Assembly: GCF_035594125.1 (NCBI RefSeq)
Contig: NC_087163.1
Span: 1,627,001-1,691,000, forward strand
Length of the DNA stretch: 64,000 nt
From: Scylla paramamosain
Taxonomy: Eukaryota > Arthropoda > Malacostraca > Decapoda > Portunidae
Direction: 5' to 3'
Below the pieces are notes generated by a model. The model saw only the letters and a list, made by a program, of their open reading frames with translations. It had not been told where the DNA came from and ran no database searches. This document shows positions 41,031-50,796 of the stretch, one piece after another (the stretch's first letter is position 1; the number at the start of each line of letters is the position of its first letter). Made by a program: the position numbers and the translations under genes.

Positions 41031-41612
41031 TAGAGAAGAAACACTTATATGCACTTATACGCATCTACTCCACATCATTTCATCACTCTTTCCATCTTCC
41101 TCCACACCTTTTATCGTTCCTCACACCTCCCCTTCCTTCTGCATACTCCTCCCACCTTTCTCCACACTCCTCCACACTTCACCCTCCAAATCTCATCCAC
41201 TCGCACGGGAACACAAAGGAAGATGAAACAGAAACCCTGATTGTCCGACGCTATGTAATATAAAGCAAAACAGTACGATAGTAAAAAGGAAGACTTCTCC
41301 CCACACACCATTCCTACTCCACCTCTCCTTTCATCATTCCCTTCCTTCGGTCCTTCTCCGCTCCTTCATGCCATCCACTCCAGCTCTCTCCCCTGCCCGC
41401 CATTCCAGTCCTTCATTCCTTCACCCTCCTCCACCTACAGCGCCATTCATCTCTCCATCCATTTGCCGTCCCTTCCTCTGTCCCTTCATCTATTCATTTC
41501 TTAAGCCGTGCATCTCCTGCCCGCCCTCCGCCCCGACCCTCGCCCCGCCCCGGCCATCCGTTGCGCCCCTACAGACAGATATTGGCTTCTTTCCGATACC
41601 TCCTGTGGGAAT

Positions 41613-41618
<6 letters not shown>
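41031..41618. other. C/T-rich stretch, no gene
   Basis: CCACACTCCTCC and CCTTC-type words dominate 41060-41560. Frames staying open here reflect composition. Confidence 0.4.

Positions 41619-41668
<50 letters not shown>
41619..41668. repeat. (GA)n microsatellite
   Basis: Pure GA array of about 50 bp, followed by a few GACA units (41690-41702). Confidence 0.97.
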
Positions 41669-41672
<4 letters not shown>

Positions 41673-41800
41673 GAGGGGTTGAGCGCATAGACAGACAGAC
41701 AGGTAGAAAAAGAGACAGAAAGTGGACGGAATTGAAGGAAACGAAGCTGAAAAAAGACAATGCGATAAGAAATTAAACGAAGCGGCGTGCTGAGAGTAAT

Positions 41801-41872
41801 GAAGGAGGAGGAGGAGGAGGAGGAGGAGGAGGAGGAGGCAGTAGTAGTAGTAGTGGTGGTGGTGGTGGTGGT
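41801..41872. repeat. (GGA)n-(GTA)n-(GTG)n compound tract
   Basis: GGA to 41838, GTA to 41853, then GTG to 41871: a second tract in which the motif shifts by one base at a time. Confidence 0.95.
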
Positions 41873-41951
41873 TAGATGGTGATGAGGAAATGAACTGGCG
41901 TGAGAGAAAAAGAGGAAGACAAAAATGAAAGGAGAAGAAAGAATTAAATAT

Positions 41952-41954
<3 letters not shown>

Positions 41955-42029
<75 letters not shown>
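41955..42029. repeat. (GA)n microsatellite
   Basis: Pure GA array of about 74 bp. Confidence 0.98.
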
Positions 42030-42031
<2 letters not shown>

Positions 42032-42167
42032 AAATAAAGGAAAACAAACAGAAATCTTGTGTAAAAGACGAAGGAATAAACTTTCTGATGAAAATAGGAA
42101 GAGAAGGTCATGCGAAGGAAAAGAAAAAGTAGAGATAAGAACGCGGGAGGAAGAGGGAGAGGGGACG

Positions 42168-42203
42168 AGGAGGAGGAGGAGGAGGAGGAGGAGGAGGAGG
42201 AGG
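42168..42203. repeat. (GGA)n microsatellite
   Basis: Twelve GGA units. Confidence 0.96.
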
Positions 42204-42270
42204 AGAAAAAGCAGCTAAAATCCTGCAGTTTGAAAAAAGAAATGCAAATCTGCAAGAAAAAAGAATGAAG

Positions 42271-42272
<2 letters not shown>

Positions 42273-42346
<74 letters not shown>
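42273..42346. repeat. (GA)n microsatellite
   Basis: Pure GA array of about 73 bp. Confidence 0.98.
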
Positions 42347-42349
<3 letters not shown>

Positions 42350-42389
42350 CAAGATTGAGAAAAAGGATTTTAATCAATAGCTAGCCGAC

Positions 42390-42390
<1 letters not shown>

Positions 42391-42475
<85 letters not shown>
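42391..42475. repeat. (GA)n microsatellite
   Basis: Pure GA array of about 84 bp, third in a row of the same polarity. Confidence 0.98.
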
Positions 42476-42479
<4 letters not shown>

Positions 42480-42584
42480 GTAATGAGGCAGGAAGCAAAA
42501 ACACTCCAAAGAAGAAAATTTACAAGACAATGAATCTCAGTGTGGATTATGCAACCAAAGACCAACAAAGCCACGCACAAGATC

Positions 42585-42640
42585 GTCTCCTCCTCCTCCT
42601 CCTCCTCCTCCTCCTCCTCCTCCTCCTCCTCCTCCTCCTG
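42585..42640. repeat. (CTC)n microsatellite
   Basis: About 18 CTC units. Confidence 0.97.
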
Positions 42641-42779
42641 CTTACTTTATTTCTACTTTATTCTGCGCCCTCTTCCAGGATGTCGGGCATAAAGTAGATA
42701 AATTTGTCACGTTTTCCTTTCATATGCAAAACTTAAGGACGGTTTTTCCATGCTGCATTGTGTTTTCCCTATTTATTTC

Positions 42780-43195
42780 CATGCCTCCTCTTCCTCTTTC
42801 TTTTCCTGCTCCTCCTCCATCTTTTTCCTCCTCCTCCTCCTCCCCCTCCTCCTCCTCCTTTTCCTACTTCTCTTCCTTCTCCTAGTGATAGTCTTCCTTT
42901 TCATCATCATCGTTCTCTTTCTTGCCTTCTTCCTCCTCCTCCTTACCTCATTTCTCCTCTTCCTTACCTCATTTATCCTCCTCCATGCCCTCCTTCTCCC
43001 CCTCCTCCTCCTCCTCCTCCTCCTCCTCCTCTTCCTCCTCTTCCTAGTAATAGTCTTCCTCGTCATCGTTTTCTTCCTCTGTCTCTTTCTTACTTTCTTT
43101 TTCCTCCTTATCCCGTTTCTCTTCCTCCATACCCTCTTCCTCCTCCTCATCTTCATCCTCCTTCTCTTTACCCTCCTCCTCCTCCGCCGCGCCAT
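42780..43195. repeat. Imperfect CTC/CTT pyrimidine tract, about 415 bp
   Basis: Long C/T-rich tract with CTC/CTT units and duplicated phrases: CTTCTCTTCC-like words, TAGTGATAGTCTTCC and TAGTAATAGTCTTCC near 42885 and 43046. The phrase pair is about 161 bp apart, so the tract has a higher-order period. Frames of 154-169 codons on both strands result from the composition. Confidence 0.85.
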
Positions 43196-43380
43196 TATGC
43201 TGCAGAAGAAATAACTTACTTTGTGTCTCTTCAATTTCTCGGTAATCAGCGGGCCGGAAGCGATTAGCATGTGGGTGAGGCGGCGGGGCAGTGTGCCAGT
43301 GTGCCAGTGTTGCCACCTCGGCGTCGCTACCTCAGGCCCTCATGAACGGAACTCTGCATCACTACATACGTACAGGGATG
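43196..43380. other. Unique sequence
   Basis: No gene. GTGTGCCAGTGTGCCAGTG at 43292-43310 is a small duplication. Confidence 0.35.
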
Positions 43381-43587
43381 TTTTCTGAAACGTTCTGCTC
43401 TCACCACTATTGTTCGTAAAAGCCAAAGAGATGATTATCCGAGTCGTTAAGAGTGTTTCCCCTGTTTATAATGTAGAAATATTGTTAATCTGTCACTAAA
43501 ACCAGAAAAATACCGGTAAAAAACTCGTGTAATTTCAACTAGAGCCTTTTGAGTGTAGTGGAGGTGCGGGGTAGTGTTTCAGAATGG
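43381..43587 (+). mobile_element. MITE-like element, copy 2, with inverted ends
   Basis: About 205 bp. TTCTGAAAC at 43383-43391 and GTTTCAGAA at 43576-43584 are exact inverted ends; extending inward the match weakens. The body aligns with 39311-39507 (AGAGATGATTA, GAGTGTTTCCCCTG, AATGTAGAAAT, AATTTCAACTAGAG, GGAGGTGCGG). No transposase is present, so it would be non-autonomous. The superfamily cannot be told from these ends. Confidence 0.8.
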
Positions 43588-44866
43588 CCACAGTACTCAA
43601 CCTTCATACATCACTGGCAGGATACGAGTCACGGAGCATCTCACAGCAAAAGTACACGTTTGGCTTAGCTTGGAACGGTGCAAACAAACGAGTGAATACA
43701 AAGAGTAACGAACTTCCTATGAACACTGACCCCACAACCGACTTGGCAACACTGGGAGGACCACCATGCACTAGTTCCTTCATACCCTTCGTGGACTCTG
43801 TAATATCCTGTGTTCCTTTACTTTCCTCGTCCTTCCTTGTTGCTTCATTACTTTCTCTCACGTATCTGTGGACTCAAGAGCAGGTCGCATTCCTCTCGTC
43901 TCTCACCGGCAGACTTATGCAGCAATGCGTCTTAGCGAAGTGGTGAAGACTGCGCAGATCACTCACAGAAAACGGGAAATCTTCGAGTAATACCGGAGAT
44001 TATACACAAATCTTATATAGACTTTCGATCAACACTGTCTCCTCGCCGCTCCCTCACTGCCTCAGAGATTTACTTGCTTCTTTTTTTCCGGTAATTTTTT
44101 ATTGTACATGAATATTTAGGTTTATTATTAATTTTTTAGTGTTTCTTTAATCATTATGTGCGTGGTATTGTTGATTTTTTCAGCAAGTTGGGCCTTGTTG
44201 TAAAAACGTGAGACAAGAAACGTGCAGACAAATTCAGTGTTTCCAGTAATGTAGTATTCCACTTTATTTTCATCCTCTCTTCCTTCTTTATTTTCTCTTT
44301 CACTGCATTTCCATCTCTCTTCATCATCCTTATGCTTTACTTCTTTCTCTTCGTTCTTCTCGGCAAAATCTTTCATGGAGTTTCTTATTTTCCTTTTTTG
44401 CATTTCTTCATCCACTGCATTGATTCAAACAGAGACTGCCTTTCTTCCTTCACTTTCCATTTCTTTCCTCATTCATGTTTTGTCTCGTCTTCATCAACCA
44501 AACTTCGCAATTTTTAACTAAACTTCATATCTCCCAGTCTTTTTCATCCTACCATCTTTCCTGTAACATTTCAAGACGAGGAGCATCAAGTATCGTGTGG
44601 ACCTGAGAGAGAGAAAAGGAGTCTAAGGGGAAGTCTGTATTTTTAACGAAGTAGTCACCCTAGGAATGTTTTACACCCTTTTATTGTTGCCTCCCCGTGT
44701 TTCTCAGTAGGAGGGAAGTGCTGGTGTAGGGTAGAACTGTGTGGTGGTTGAGACAGGGATGGGCAGACGGGTGGGAGACTGGTTTTCTTGGTAGTGCTGT
44801 CTGATGGGTAGACGGGAGAGGATTGTTATTTTGTGTTAGGTTAGCGAAAAGGGTCATCCATCCATC

Positions 44867-44868
<2 letters not shown>
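43588..44868. other. No gene recognised
   Basis: A 120-codon plus-strand frame (43584-43946) begins inside the MITE-like end, has ordinary composition and a hydrophobic stretch near residues 70-92, but no known motif. Minus-strand frames at 44128-44415 are Lys/Glu-rich. I call neither a gene. Confidence 0.3.

Positions 44869-44899
<31 letters not shown>
44869..44899. repeat. (CA)n microsatellite
   Basis: Short pure CA array. Confidence 0.96.
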
Positions 44900-44900
<1 letters not shown>

Positions 44901-45019
44901 ATGAAATGAGGGAATAACACAAAACAACAAATAAAAACGACAGAAAAGTTACAATACATGACAAGACTTCAGTAAGTTTCTCACTCCGCACGTTAAAAGA
45001 AGAAGAAAAAAAAGAAAAA

Positions 45020-45200
45020 AAATACTCCACACAACATAATACAACACAGCACAACACAAAGGAACACAGCACAACGTGAAACAAAGCAACTCTCTCGTGT
45101 TCCTTATTAAGCAACACCGTAAATGATAAGTAAACAAGAAATAAGTGACGATCCAGCAAACGACACAACAAAATACAAACACAACACAACACAACACAGC
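45020..45200. repeat. Degenerate ACAAC/ACACA repeat
   Basis: ACAACACAAC-type words recur at 45029-45080 and 45168-45199, probably an eroded pentanucleotide repeat. Confidence 0.7.
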
Positions 45201-45214
45201 GTCACCTTTCCCAG

Positions 45215-45392
45215 CAGCCTCAGTAATCAAGTTGTTAGTGCAGAGTCATTAGGAAGCTTTAAAAGAACGTTAGAGAAAGTCATGGTCGAGGATGATAGGT
45301 GGAAATAGACGGGTACATTTCATGAAGGGACAAACACGTGTAGGCATGATGACTTCTTGCAGCTTCCCTTGCTTTCTTACGCTCTTAGACAC
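45215..45392 (+). mobile_element. CR1/jockey-like LINE, very short 3' end with intact frame
   Basis: Codons from about 45219 to the TAG at 45306-45308 read LSNQVVSAESLGSFKRTLEK then VMVEDDRWK, colinear with the end of the protein in the copy at 26944-27271 and without interruption. The 3' UTR retains GGGTACATTTCATGAAGGGA, ACACGTGTAGGC and CTTCTTGCAGCTTCCCTT. The tail TTTCTTACGCTCTTAG is a mutated octamer repeat. It is 5'-truncated to under 180 bp and abuts the ACAAC repeat. Confidence 0.85.
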
Positions 45393-45729
45393 AAATGCAG
45401 CAAAAGGGACGAGACAGGACGAAGGTAGACGAGGCGAGGGGAGCGAGACACCTCCCACACACCACCGTAACTCACTCCACGGGCCAAGACACGCATACCA
45501 GGAACCTTAATTTACAACAATGAGTGCAGCAGCAGCGGTGTTTCCAGCTCATTATGGTGTCTGTGTAAATCACGAGTGAGGGACAATAATGGAGACAAAC
45601 TGACATTGGAAAACATCAAGGGAGAGACGCGAGCACTTCAGTTGTAAGGGATAAAACGACCCTCACTCCTTGCTGACGGTGAAAATTACAGAGGGACAGT
45701 AAGAGGCGGGTTCTCAGCGTGACAGGTGC

Positions 45730-45735
<6 letters not shown>
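45393..45735. other. No gene recognised
   Basis: Unique sequence. I see no gene. Confidence 0.35.

Positions 45736-45774
<39 letters not shown>
45736..45774. repeat. (GA)n microsatellite
   Basis: Short pure GA array. Confidence 0.96.
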
Positions 45775-45778
<4 letters not shown>

Positions 45779-45857
45779 TACAAGTAGGAAAGGAGAAGTG
45801 TTTGGGGTGATTCAAGTTAATTGCTGATCATGTCTTTGGTCTTGTGTCTTAATACAG

Positions 45858-45965
45858 GAAGAGGAGGAGGAGGAGGAGGAAGAGGGGGAGGAGGAGGAGC
45901 AGGTGGAGGAAAAGAAGCAAGTAGGAGGAGGAGGAGAACAGGGAGTAAAGGGAACGAGGAAAAGT
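45858..45965. repeat. GGA-rich purine tract
   Basis: GGA units with AGAGG, GCAG and GAAAAG interruptions. Confidence 0.85.
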
Positions 45966-45986
45966 AAGAAGGAACAACAGCAACAA

Positions 45987-45987
<1 letters not shown>

Positions 45988-46037
<50 letters not shown>
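45988..46037. repeat. (CA)n microsatellite, left arm of an inverted pair
   Basis: Pure CA array. Complementary to the GT array 84 bp downstream. Confidence 0.97.
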
Positions 46038-46038
<1 letters not shown>

Positions 46039-46119
46039 TGTTATTTATGTGACTAGAATGGGTGTTATTTATTTTCCCCTTATTCCCTACTCCATAACGA
46101 TTTATAAAAGTCGTACCCT

Positions 46120-46121
<2 letters not shown>

Positions 46122-46177
<56 letters not shown>
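46122..46177. repeat. (GT)n microsatellite, right arm of an inverted pair
   Basis: Pure GT array of about 55 bp. Together with 45988-46037 it can form a 50-bp stem. Confidence 0.97.
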
Positions 46178-46179
<2 letters not shown>

Positions 46180-46249
46180 AAATAGCTCTGTAGTCAACTT
46201 TCTTTTTATTTATTCATCATTGTAAGCTGAATAGTAAGAATAAGCACAT

Positions 46250-46315
46250 ACTACTACTACTACTACTATCACTACTACCACCACCACCATCACCACCAGA
46301 ACCATCACCACCACT
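46250..46315. repeat. (CTA)n-(CCA)n compound tract
   Basis: CTA units followed by CCA/CAT units. Confidence 0.9.
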
Positions 46316-46466
46316 AAATAAAACAAAAAGCAAACAAGAAACGAGCCCAGATTTCTCTTTATCCTGCGCCTTGTTGACCTTTTTAGCATAACACTGCGCC
46401 TTGCTCTTTGCCTGCACTTCCTCCTTCCCAGTCTGCCTGCACGCCAATCAATGTTGCTATGATAGT

Positions 46467-46467
<1 letters not shown>

Positions 46468-46535
<68 letters not shown>

Positions 46536-46545
46536 ACGCACACAC
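46468..46545. repeat. (CA)n with CACG variants
   Basis: CA array to about 46522, then ACGCACACGCACGCACG-type variants. Confidence 0.97.
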
Positions 46546-46650
46546 GCTATTACTTAGGTCAACACATAAGTACTTGTTTGCTCTCCATTGTTCGCCTCGT
46601 TTACCTTCGTGTTGATTGACTCCTTGGCTATTCATTCCGGTACACGCCAC

Positions 46651-46651
<1 letters not shown>

Positions 46652-46714
<63 letters not shown>
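46652..46714. repeat. (CT)n microsatellite
   Basis: Pure CT array of about 62 bp. Confidence 0.97.
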
Positions 46715-46717
<3 letters not shown>

Positions 46718-46843
46718 ACCATGATTCGTGAAGCAGCACTTGAATGGACATTTTTTTTTATTTCATATTTATTTAATGGATTTTAGTGTGGCTCAAAATT
46801 AGCTTCCTTTATACGAGAAAGGGAAAACGCATAATATTTTGCT

Positions 46844-46867
46844 CTACTACTACTACTACTACTACCA
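46844..46867. repeat. (CTA)n microsatellite
   Basis: About seven CTA units. Confidence 0.93.
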
Positions 46868-47302
46868 CACTGCTCTACCAATACGTTCCATATTCGAATC
46901 ACGGTACTGGCTAATAACTGCAGCCGTCTCTCAACCTCTTCTGGGAATCTTTGTCATAGCCTGGATAACACCGCGTCTACAGAGAGAAAAGTAAGTCGTG
47001 TGGTGCTTTAATAATATTCAAACTTTTCACTTTTCCTTACTTTTCTTTCACTTCATTTCCTTAGTTTAGTGGTTAATACAAATTCAGATACGTTTTCTAC
47101 AGCCACGTGAAAATAAGAGCGAGGAATCTGCCACAAGCACAGCAGCAGCGTAGTCATGCAGTGTGTGTCTCAAAGTTTGCATCCTCGTGAGGGATGGAAT
47201 GTGTGTGTGGCGCTCCCTGCGTGGTTGCATGCTGGGTGCGGATTACTGCTGAGATTACTGGCGCAGGTGGTGGTGTGTGGCGTGAACGTGTTGATAGAAG
47301 TT

Positions 47303-47350
47303 ATAGTAGTTAGTAGTAGTAGTAGTAGTAATAGTAGTAGTAGTAGTAAT
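47303..47350. repeat. (TAG)n microsatellite
   Basis: TAG units with two TAATAG interruptions, followed further on by GTG units (47451-47465). Confidence 0.95.
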
Positions 47351-47470
47351 AGCAACAGTGATAATGGTGATATTGGTTGTAAATACGAATGCAAGTTATC
47401 ATAACAATTGTAGTAGCAGCAGGTGTATTGGCAGCAGTGATGTAGCGGCAGTGGTGGTGGTGGTGGCGGC

Positions 47471-47939
47471 GATGGCTTGGGGCGAGGGGCGAGTGGTGGC
47501 AGGCGGTAAGGTCTCCAGGAAGCTGTTTTCACCTCCTCCTGGATGTTGTTACCGCCACTTTATCTCAAACTTTCGTGTTTTCTTCAACTTTCCTCCTCCC
47601 AAGTGTGTACAAACTCCTTATTTCTGCGGTTTTTTACTACTTTCCTCGTATACACCGAAGCCTGAATCATCCAGCACCCCTCACTGCTGTACTGGCCCTT
47701 CCTCACCCTCACTCCACAGTCCCCAGCCTTTCCCCTCCCTGAAATCCTCCCCACTAGCAACAGCATACCTTCCCCTCCTCCTCCCTCTCCTTCACCGCCA
47801 CCGTCTGTCCTCGTCCTGCCGTCCGCCGCGTCGCCTGGTCTGTGCCGCTGCTGTGACGCCCCGAAAGGACCCCCGCCCCGCACGACCCCTGAGAGCGGTT
47901 CTTAATTACATTCCCAGAACTGTGGAGGGAAGTTATGAA
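47471..47939. other. Open but unrecognised C/T-rich stretch
   Basis: A plus-strand frame starting at 47358 stays open for 200 codons to the TAG at 47958-47960. Its first 50 codons lie in simple repeats. The rest is Ser/Pro/Leu-rich, as expected of C/T-rich DNA. A minus-strand frame overlaps it. I do not recognise a protein. Confidence 0.25.
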
Positions 47940-47941
47940 GG

Positions 47942-47966
47942 ATATTTTTTTTCTAATTAGGTGAGT
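47942..47966 (+). promoter_or_regulatory. Possible combined splice acceptor/donor (ratchet-like)
   Basis: ATTTTTTTTCTAATTAG ending at 47960 is followed immediately by GTGAGT (47961-47966). A pyrimidine run, AG and a full donor with nothing between is the layout of a recursive-splicing site. The A/T-rich AATT just before the AG weakens the acceptor. Confidence 0.25.
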
Positions 47967-48178
47967 GTGATGTTTGTGAGGGATGGAGAAGGATGAGGGG
48001 AGGCAGCGCAAAGAGGCAGAGGGGGGAGTTTTTAGGGGAATAAGGGAAGGGGAGGGAGAGAGGGAAGAGGGTGATGGGAGAGGCAGGAGGCTGAATACGT
48101 AATGGGGAAGCGGGGAAAAATGTGAAGTGTGGAGATGAGCCCGGGGTCGGGGAGGATGGCTGAGGCACGCCCCTTGCA
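47967..48178. other. Purine-rich sequence, no gene
   Basis: G/A-rich stretch. No gene. Confidence 0.35.
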
Positions 48179-48180
48179 CA

Positions 48181-48232
<52 letters not shown>
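48179..48232. repeat. (CA)n microsatellite
   Basis: Pure CA array with one AAAC step at the start. Confidence 0.97.
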
Positions 48233-48234
<2 letters not shown>

Positions 48235-48477
48235 AAGACCCCTCCGTCCCCCTTTTTTCTTTCCTCCCAGTCTCATTAACTGTCTAACTCATTAACTAAG
48301 CCACCCGTTCTAGTGCAGTGCGAGGCGGGCGGCGGCTGAGTGCTAGAAGGAGAACCGTGATAATTGTACCTTGATTTGAATAAAGTGTTTGTAAGGCCAC
48401 CTCATCAAGCCTTCCGGGTGAAATAAAAGCTCGGGGAAGGGAGGGCAGTGTCTGAAGATGAATGAGGGCGTGGCTTA

Positions 48478-48690
48478 GTTGTAGGGGCCAAAGAGTTTAA
48501 GTTAATGGGGAGAGTGGATCAGACTGGGGGTGTTTGAATAGCGGGGTTCCTCAGGGCTCCGAGTTTAACCTATTATATTTCGTAACTCACAGAAATAATG
48601 TAGGTGCCTTAGTCAGCAGTGCCGTAAGTAAGTTTTGCAGGTGATGCCAAGATTAGGTTATCAGATTCGACCCGTCCACCATTCCCTTTA
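48478..48690 (+). mobile_element. LINE reverse-transcriptase fragment (VPQGS region)
   Basis: Translates to KEFKLMGRV, then after a frameshift SDWGCLNSGVPQGSEFNLLY and FVTHRNNVGALVSSAVSK, then after one extra T at 48633 FAGDAKI. VPQGS at 48546-48560 is a hallmark of non-LTR reverse transcriptases, and FAGDAK occupies the place of the catalytic FADDTK box. The catalytic second Asp is replaced, and two frameshifts are visible, so it is dead. It probably belongs to the same class as the LINE tails, but from an internal part of the element. Confidence 0.82.
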
Positions 48691-49444
48691 TTCGTCCATG
48701 CAACCACGAGGAAACGGGGAGACAAAAAAGAAAAAAAAAGAATAAGATCAAATAAGCAATCGTGAATAATGTAATATGATAATAAACGGGAAGTATAAGA
48801 AGACTTAACTTTATCGCAAAGTAGAAAGAATTGTTAACAGAATCGTAAAAAAAGACAATTAATTAACGGTAATGTTCGCGGTGCAATTACAGAAGCTACT
48901 TACACTGAAATATTCGTCCAGTCTTGTTTTCTATGTATTTACAGCCTTGGCTTCCACTTACTGGCAATTGACTCAACTGACGCTGAAATAATTCTTTCCA
49001 AGATAAATGTGTTGAAATGCCGCCCGTTCACAGTTCAGCCGTTGACATTGTTTTGTCTAAGTATTTAGTTAAAAGTCGTTCTCGTGCTAAATTATATAAA
49101 ATTTCTAAAGGACATAAATTATTTTTCTTTTTCCACGCATTCAACTATTTTTCATATATATACATTTAAACTATATCTAGTTTCTGCAGCTCTTTTAAAG
49201 CAATAAAACGCATCATAAATAAATTTCGTACCTTTTCTGTGTATTGATTACAGTTCCGTTTCATCTCTTAAGAAACAAAGGCCATCAAAAGTAAATAGCG
49301 TGTTCTTGGAGCGGCCAAGCCAATCACGGCCAAGTCAGTTCCGAGAGGCAAGACGAACACGAGCGTCAAGTGTTTGGGGCACAACTTTCATGTAAACACT
49401 TCACAGTGGCTGTGTTGTGGCCTGCTCTGCTTTCCTGCCGCCCT

Positions 49445-49447
<3 letters not shown>
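48691..49447. other. No gene; AT-rich sequence
   Basis: AT-rich unique sequence. A minus-strand CCA|GTAAGTG donor-like site lies near 48955-48965 without partners. Confidence 0.35.

Positions 49448-49518
<71 letters not shown>
49448..49518. repeat. (GA)n microsatellite
   Basis: Pure GA array of about 71 bp. Confidence 0.97.
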
Positions 49519-49519
<1 letters not shown>

Positions 49520-49617
49520 AAGCACGTATTAGGTTTATGAACAACGTATGAATGACTCAGAAAAAAAATAAAATCGATCCTTCATCTTGACCGTGTAGAG
49601 AGCAGTGGTCACATGGG

Positions 49618-49742
49618 GAGGTGGTCTGGCTAAGGGGAACGAGATGGAAAACAATAAAGACCCATTGAGGATGCCAGTCTCTGAAGAGGTGAGTCATATA
49701 GCAACTCCAAAGTTATATTGTGAGGTGTCTTGAAACCTACAA
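49618..49742 (+). repeat. Dispersed repeat family A, 5' and start of middle module
   Basis: GGTCTGGCTAAGGGGAAC, an A-rich centre, GACCCATTGAGGATGCCAGTC, then TGAGGTGTCTTGAAACCTAC. This is the clearest link between the first and middle modules. Confidence 0.8.
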
Positions 49743-49783
49743 TCAACGGACAACTGTTCCTCTGATCCATGTACTGTCGGTAG

Positions 49784-49786
49784 TCG

Positions 49787-49827
<41 letters not shown>

Positions 49828-49858
49828 TGTAGTAGTAATAATGATAATAATAATAGGC
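49784..49858. repeat. (TAG)n then (AAT)n
   Basis: About 17 TAG units with one TTG, then AAT/GAT units. Confidence 0.96.
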
Positions 49859-50287
49859 TTTATTTCCATAGTCCATACAGAAGAATATATGTATAGTAAT
49901 GAACAGGAATGAAAAAAAAATCAATGTAAAGAAAATGTAGAAAAAAACTTTTAAAAGGAAATAAATTGCGAAAGGAAATCTAAAAAAAAAAGAGAGAAAA
50001 TAGAGAAATTGTATTGAAATCCCTTGAGGGCACAAATATGATAAAAAAAAAACAAGCAATAACATTAATATAAAGTAAACTAAAGTAGTGAAGTGTGTCG
50101 TGTTGTATGGAAGGTTTTCAATCAATATGTACGAACTGAAGGTATTTTTTTTTAGTCCAATTTGAATATTACGTCACTGAAAGCGTCAAATAAATCGGAT
50201 GGGTGATGCGTATTATTCTATTATCATGATGCTCATAATAGGAGTGAAAAATGAGATACTCGAATTTTCATGCAGATATGAAAGTCT
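49859..50287. other. AT-rich sequence, no gene
   Basis: A-rich, unique. The minus-strand open frame here (143 codons, 49694-50125) is Phe/Tyr/Ile-rich because of composition. Confidence 0.35.
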
Positions 50288-50470
50288 TTAATCCCATAAT
50301 ATTGTTTGGAATGTATTAATTACAGCACAAGTTAAACTAATTGGCCGGTAATCGTTTGCCTGACTTTTATTTCCCCCTTTTTTTAATACGTAACATTCCC
50401 TCGCTCCCAGATGCTCAAAACTTCCCCATCTAATAAAGATAATAACAAACACTATTTTACGCGAATTATT
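50288..50470 (-). mobile_element. LINE reverse-transcriptase fragment (YRPISLT region), inverted
   Basis: The minus-strand frame contains YVLKKGGNKSQANDYRPISL followed by TCAVINTFQTI. The KKG-x-NDYRPISLT segment is the conserved motif near the start of the reverse-transcriptase domain of jockey/CR1-type LINEs. The frame is open for 62 codons, but only about 40 codons align with the known pattern. It is inverted relative to the fragment at 48478-48690, so they are separate insertions or a rearrangement. Confidence 0.85.
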
Positions 50471-50728
50471 AAACATTATTTTTTCATTTATTAAACGTGA
50501 TTTATTAATGGAAGCGAGAGTTCAGGGCGACGCTCACGATGAGAGATGAATGCAAGACAATGAGAAATGACAGCTGACTGACACCAGCTGCTTTGTCTGG
50601 ATTGCCTGGCCCTTTGAAGTGCTTGTGTGTTCTTTGTTCTCTTCACACCGAGGCGCCACTTAGCTAATAACAACGAGTGGTAATGCAGATGAAACTCACG
50701 GGAAAGTTATCGTGTATATTATTGCGGA
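50471..50728. other. Unique sequence
   Basis: No gene recognised. Confidence 0.35.
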
Positions 50729-50729
50729 T

Positions 50730-50794
<65 letters not shown>
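50729..50794. repeat. (CA)n microsatellite
   Basis: Pure CA array of about 65 bp. Confidence 0.97.

Positions 50795-50796
<2 letters not shown>

Noticed and set aside
42750..43270. Overlapping 154-169-codon frames on both strands
   Set aside because: CTC/CTT tract composition removes stops on both strands. The predicted Arg/Lys- or Pro/Leu-rich peptides are artefacts.
43584..43946. 120-codon plus-strand frame with a hydrophobic segment
   Set aside because: Its start lies in the end of the MITE-like element and nothing in it matches a known family. It may be chance.
47358..47960. 200-codon plus-strand open frame, the longest in the window
   Set aside because: It starts in TAG/GTG repeats and continues through C/T-rich DNA, which is poor in stop triplets. 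No recognisable domain, and an opposing frame is also open.
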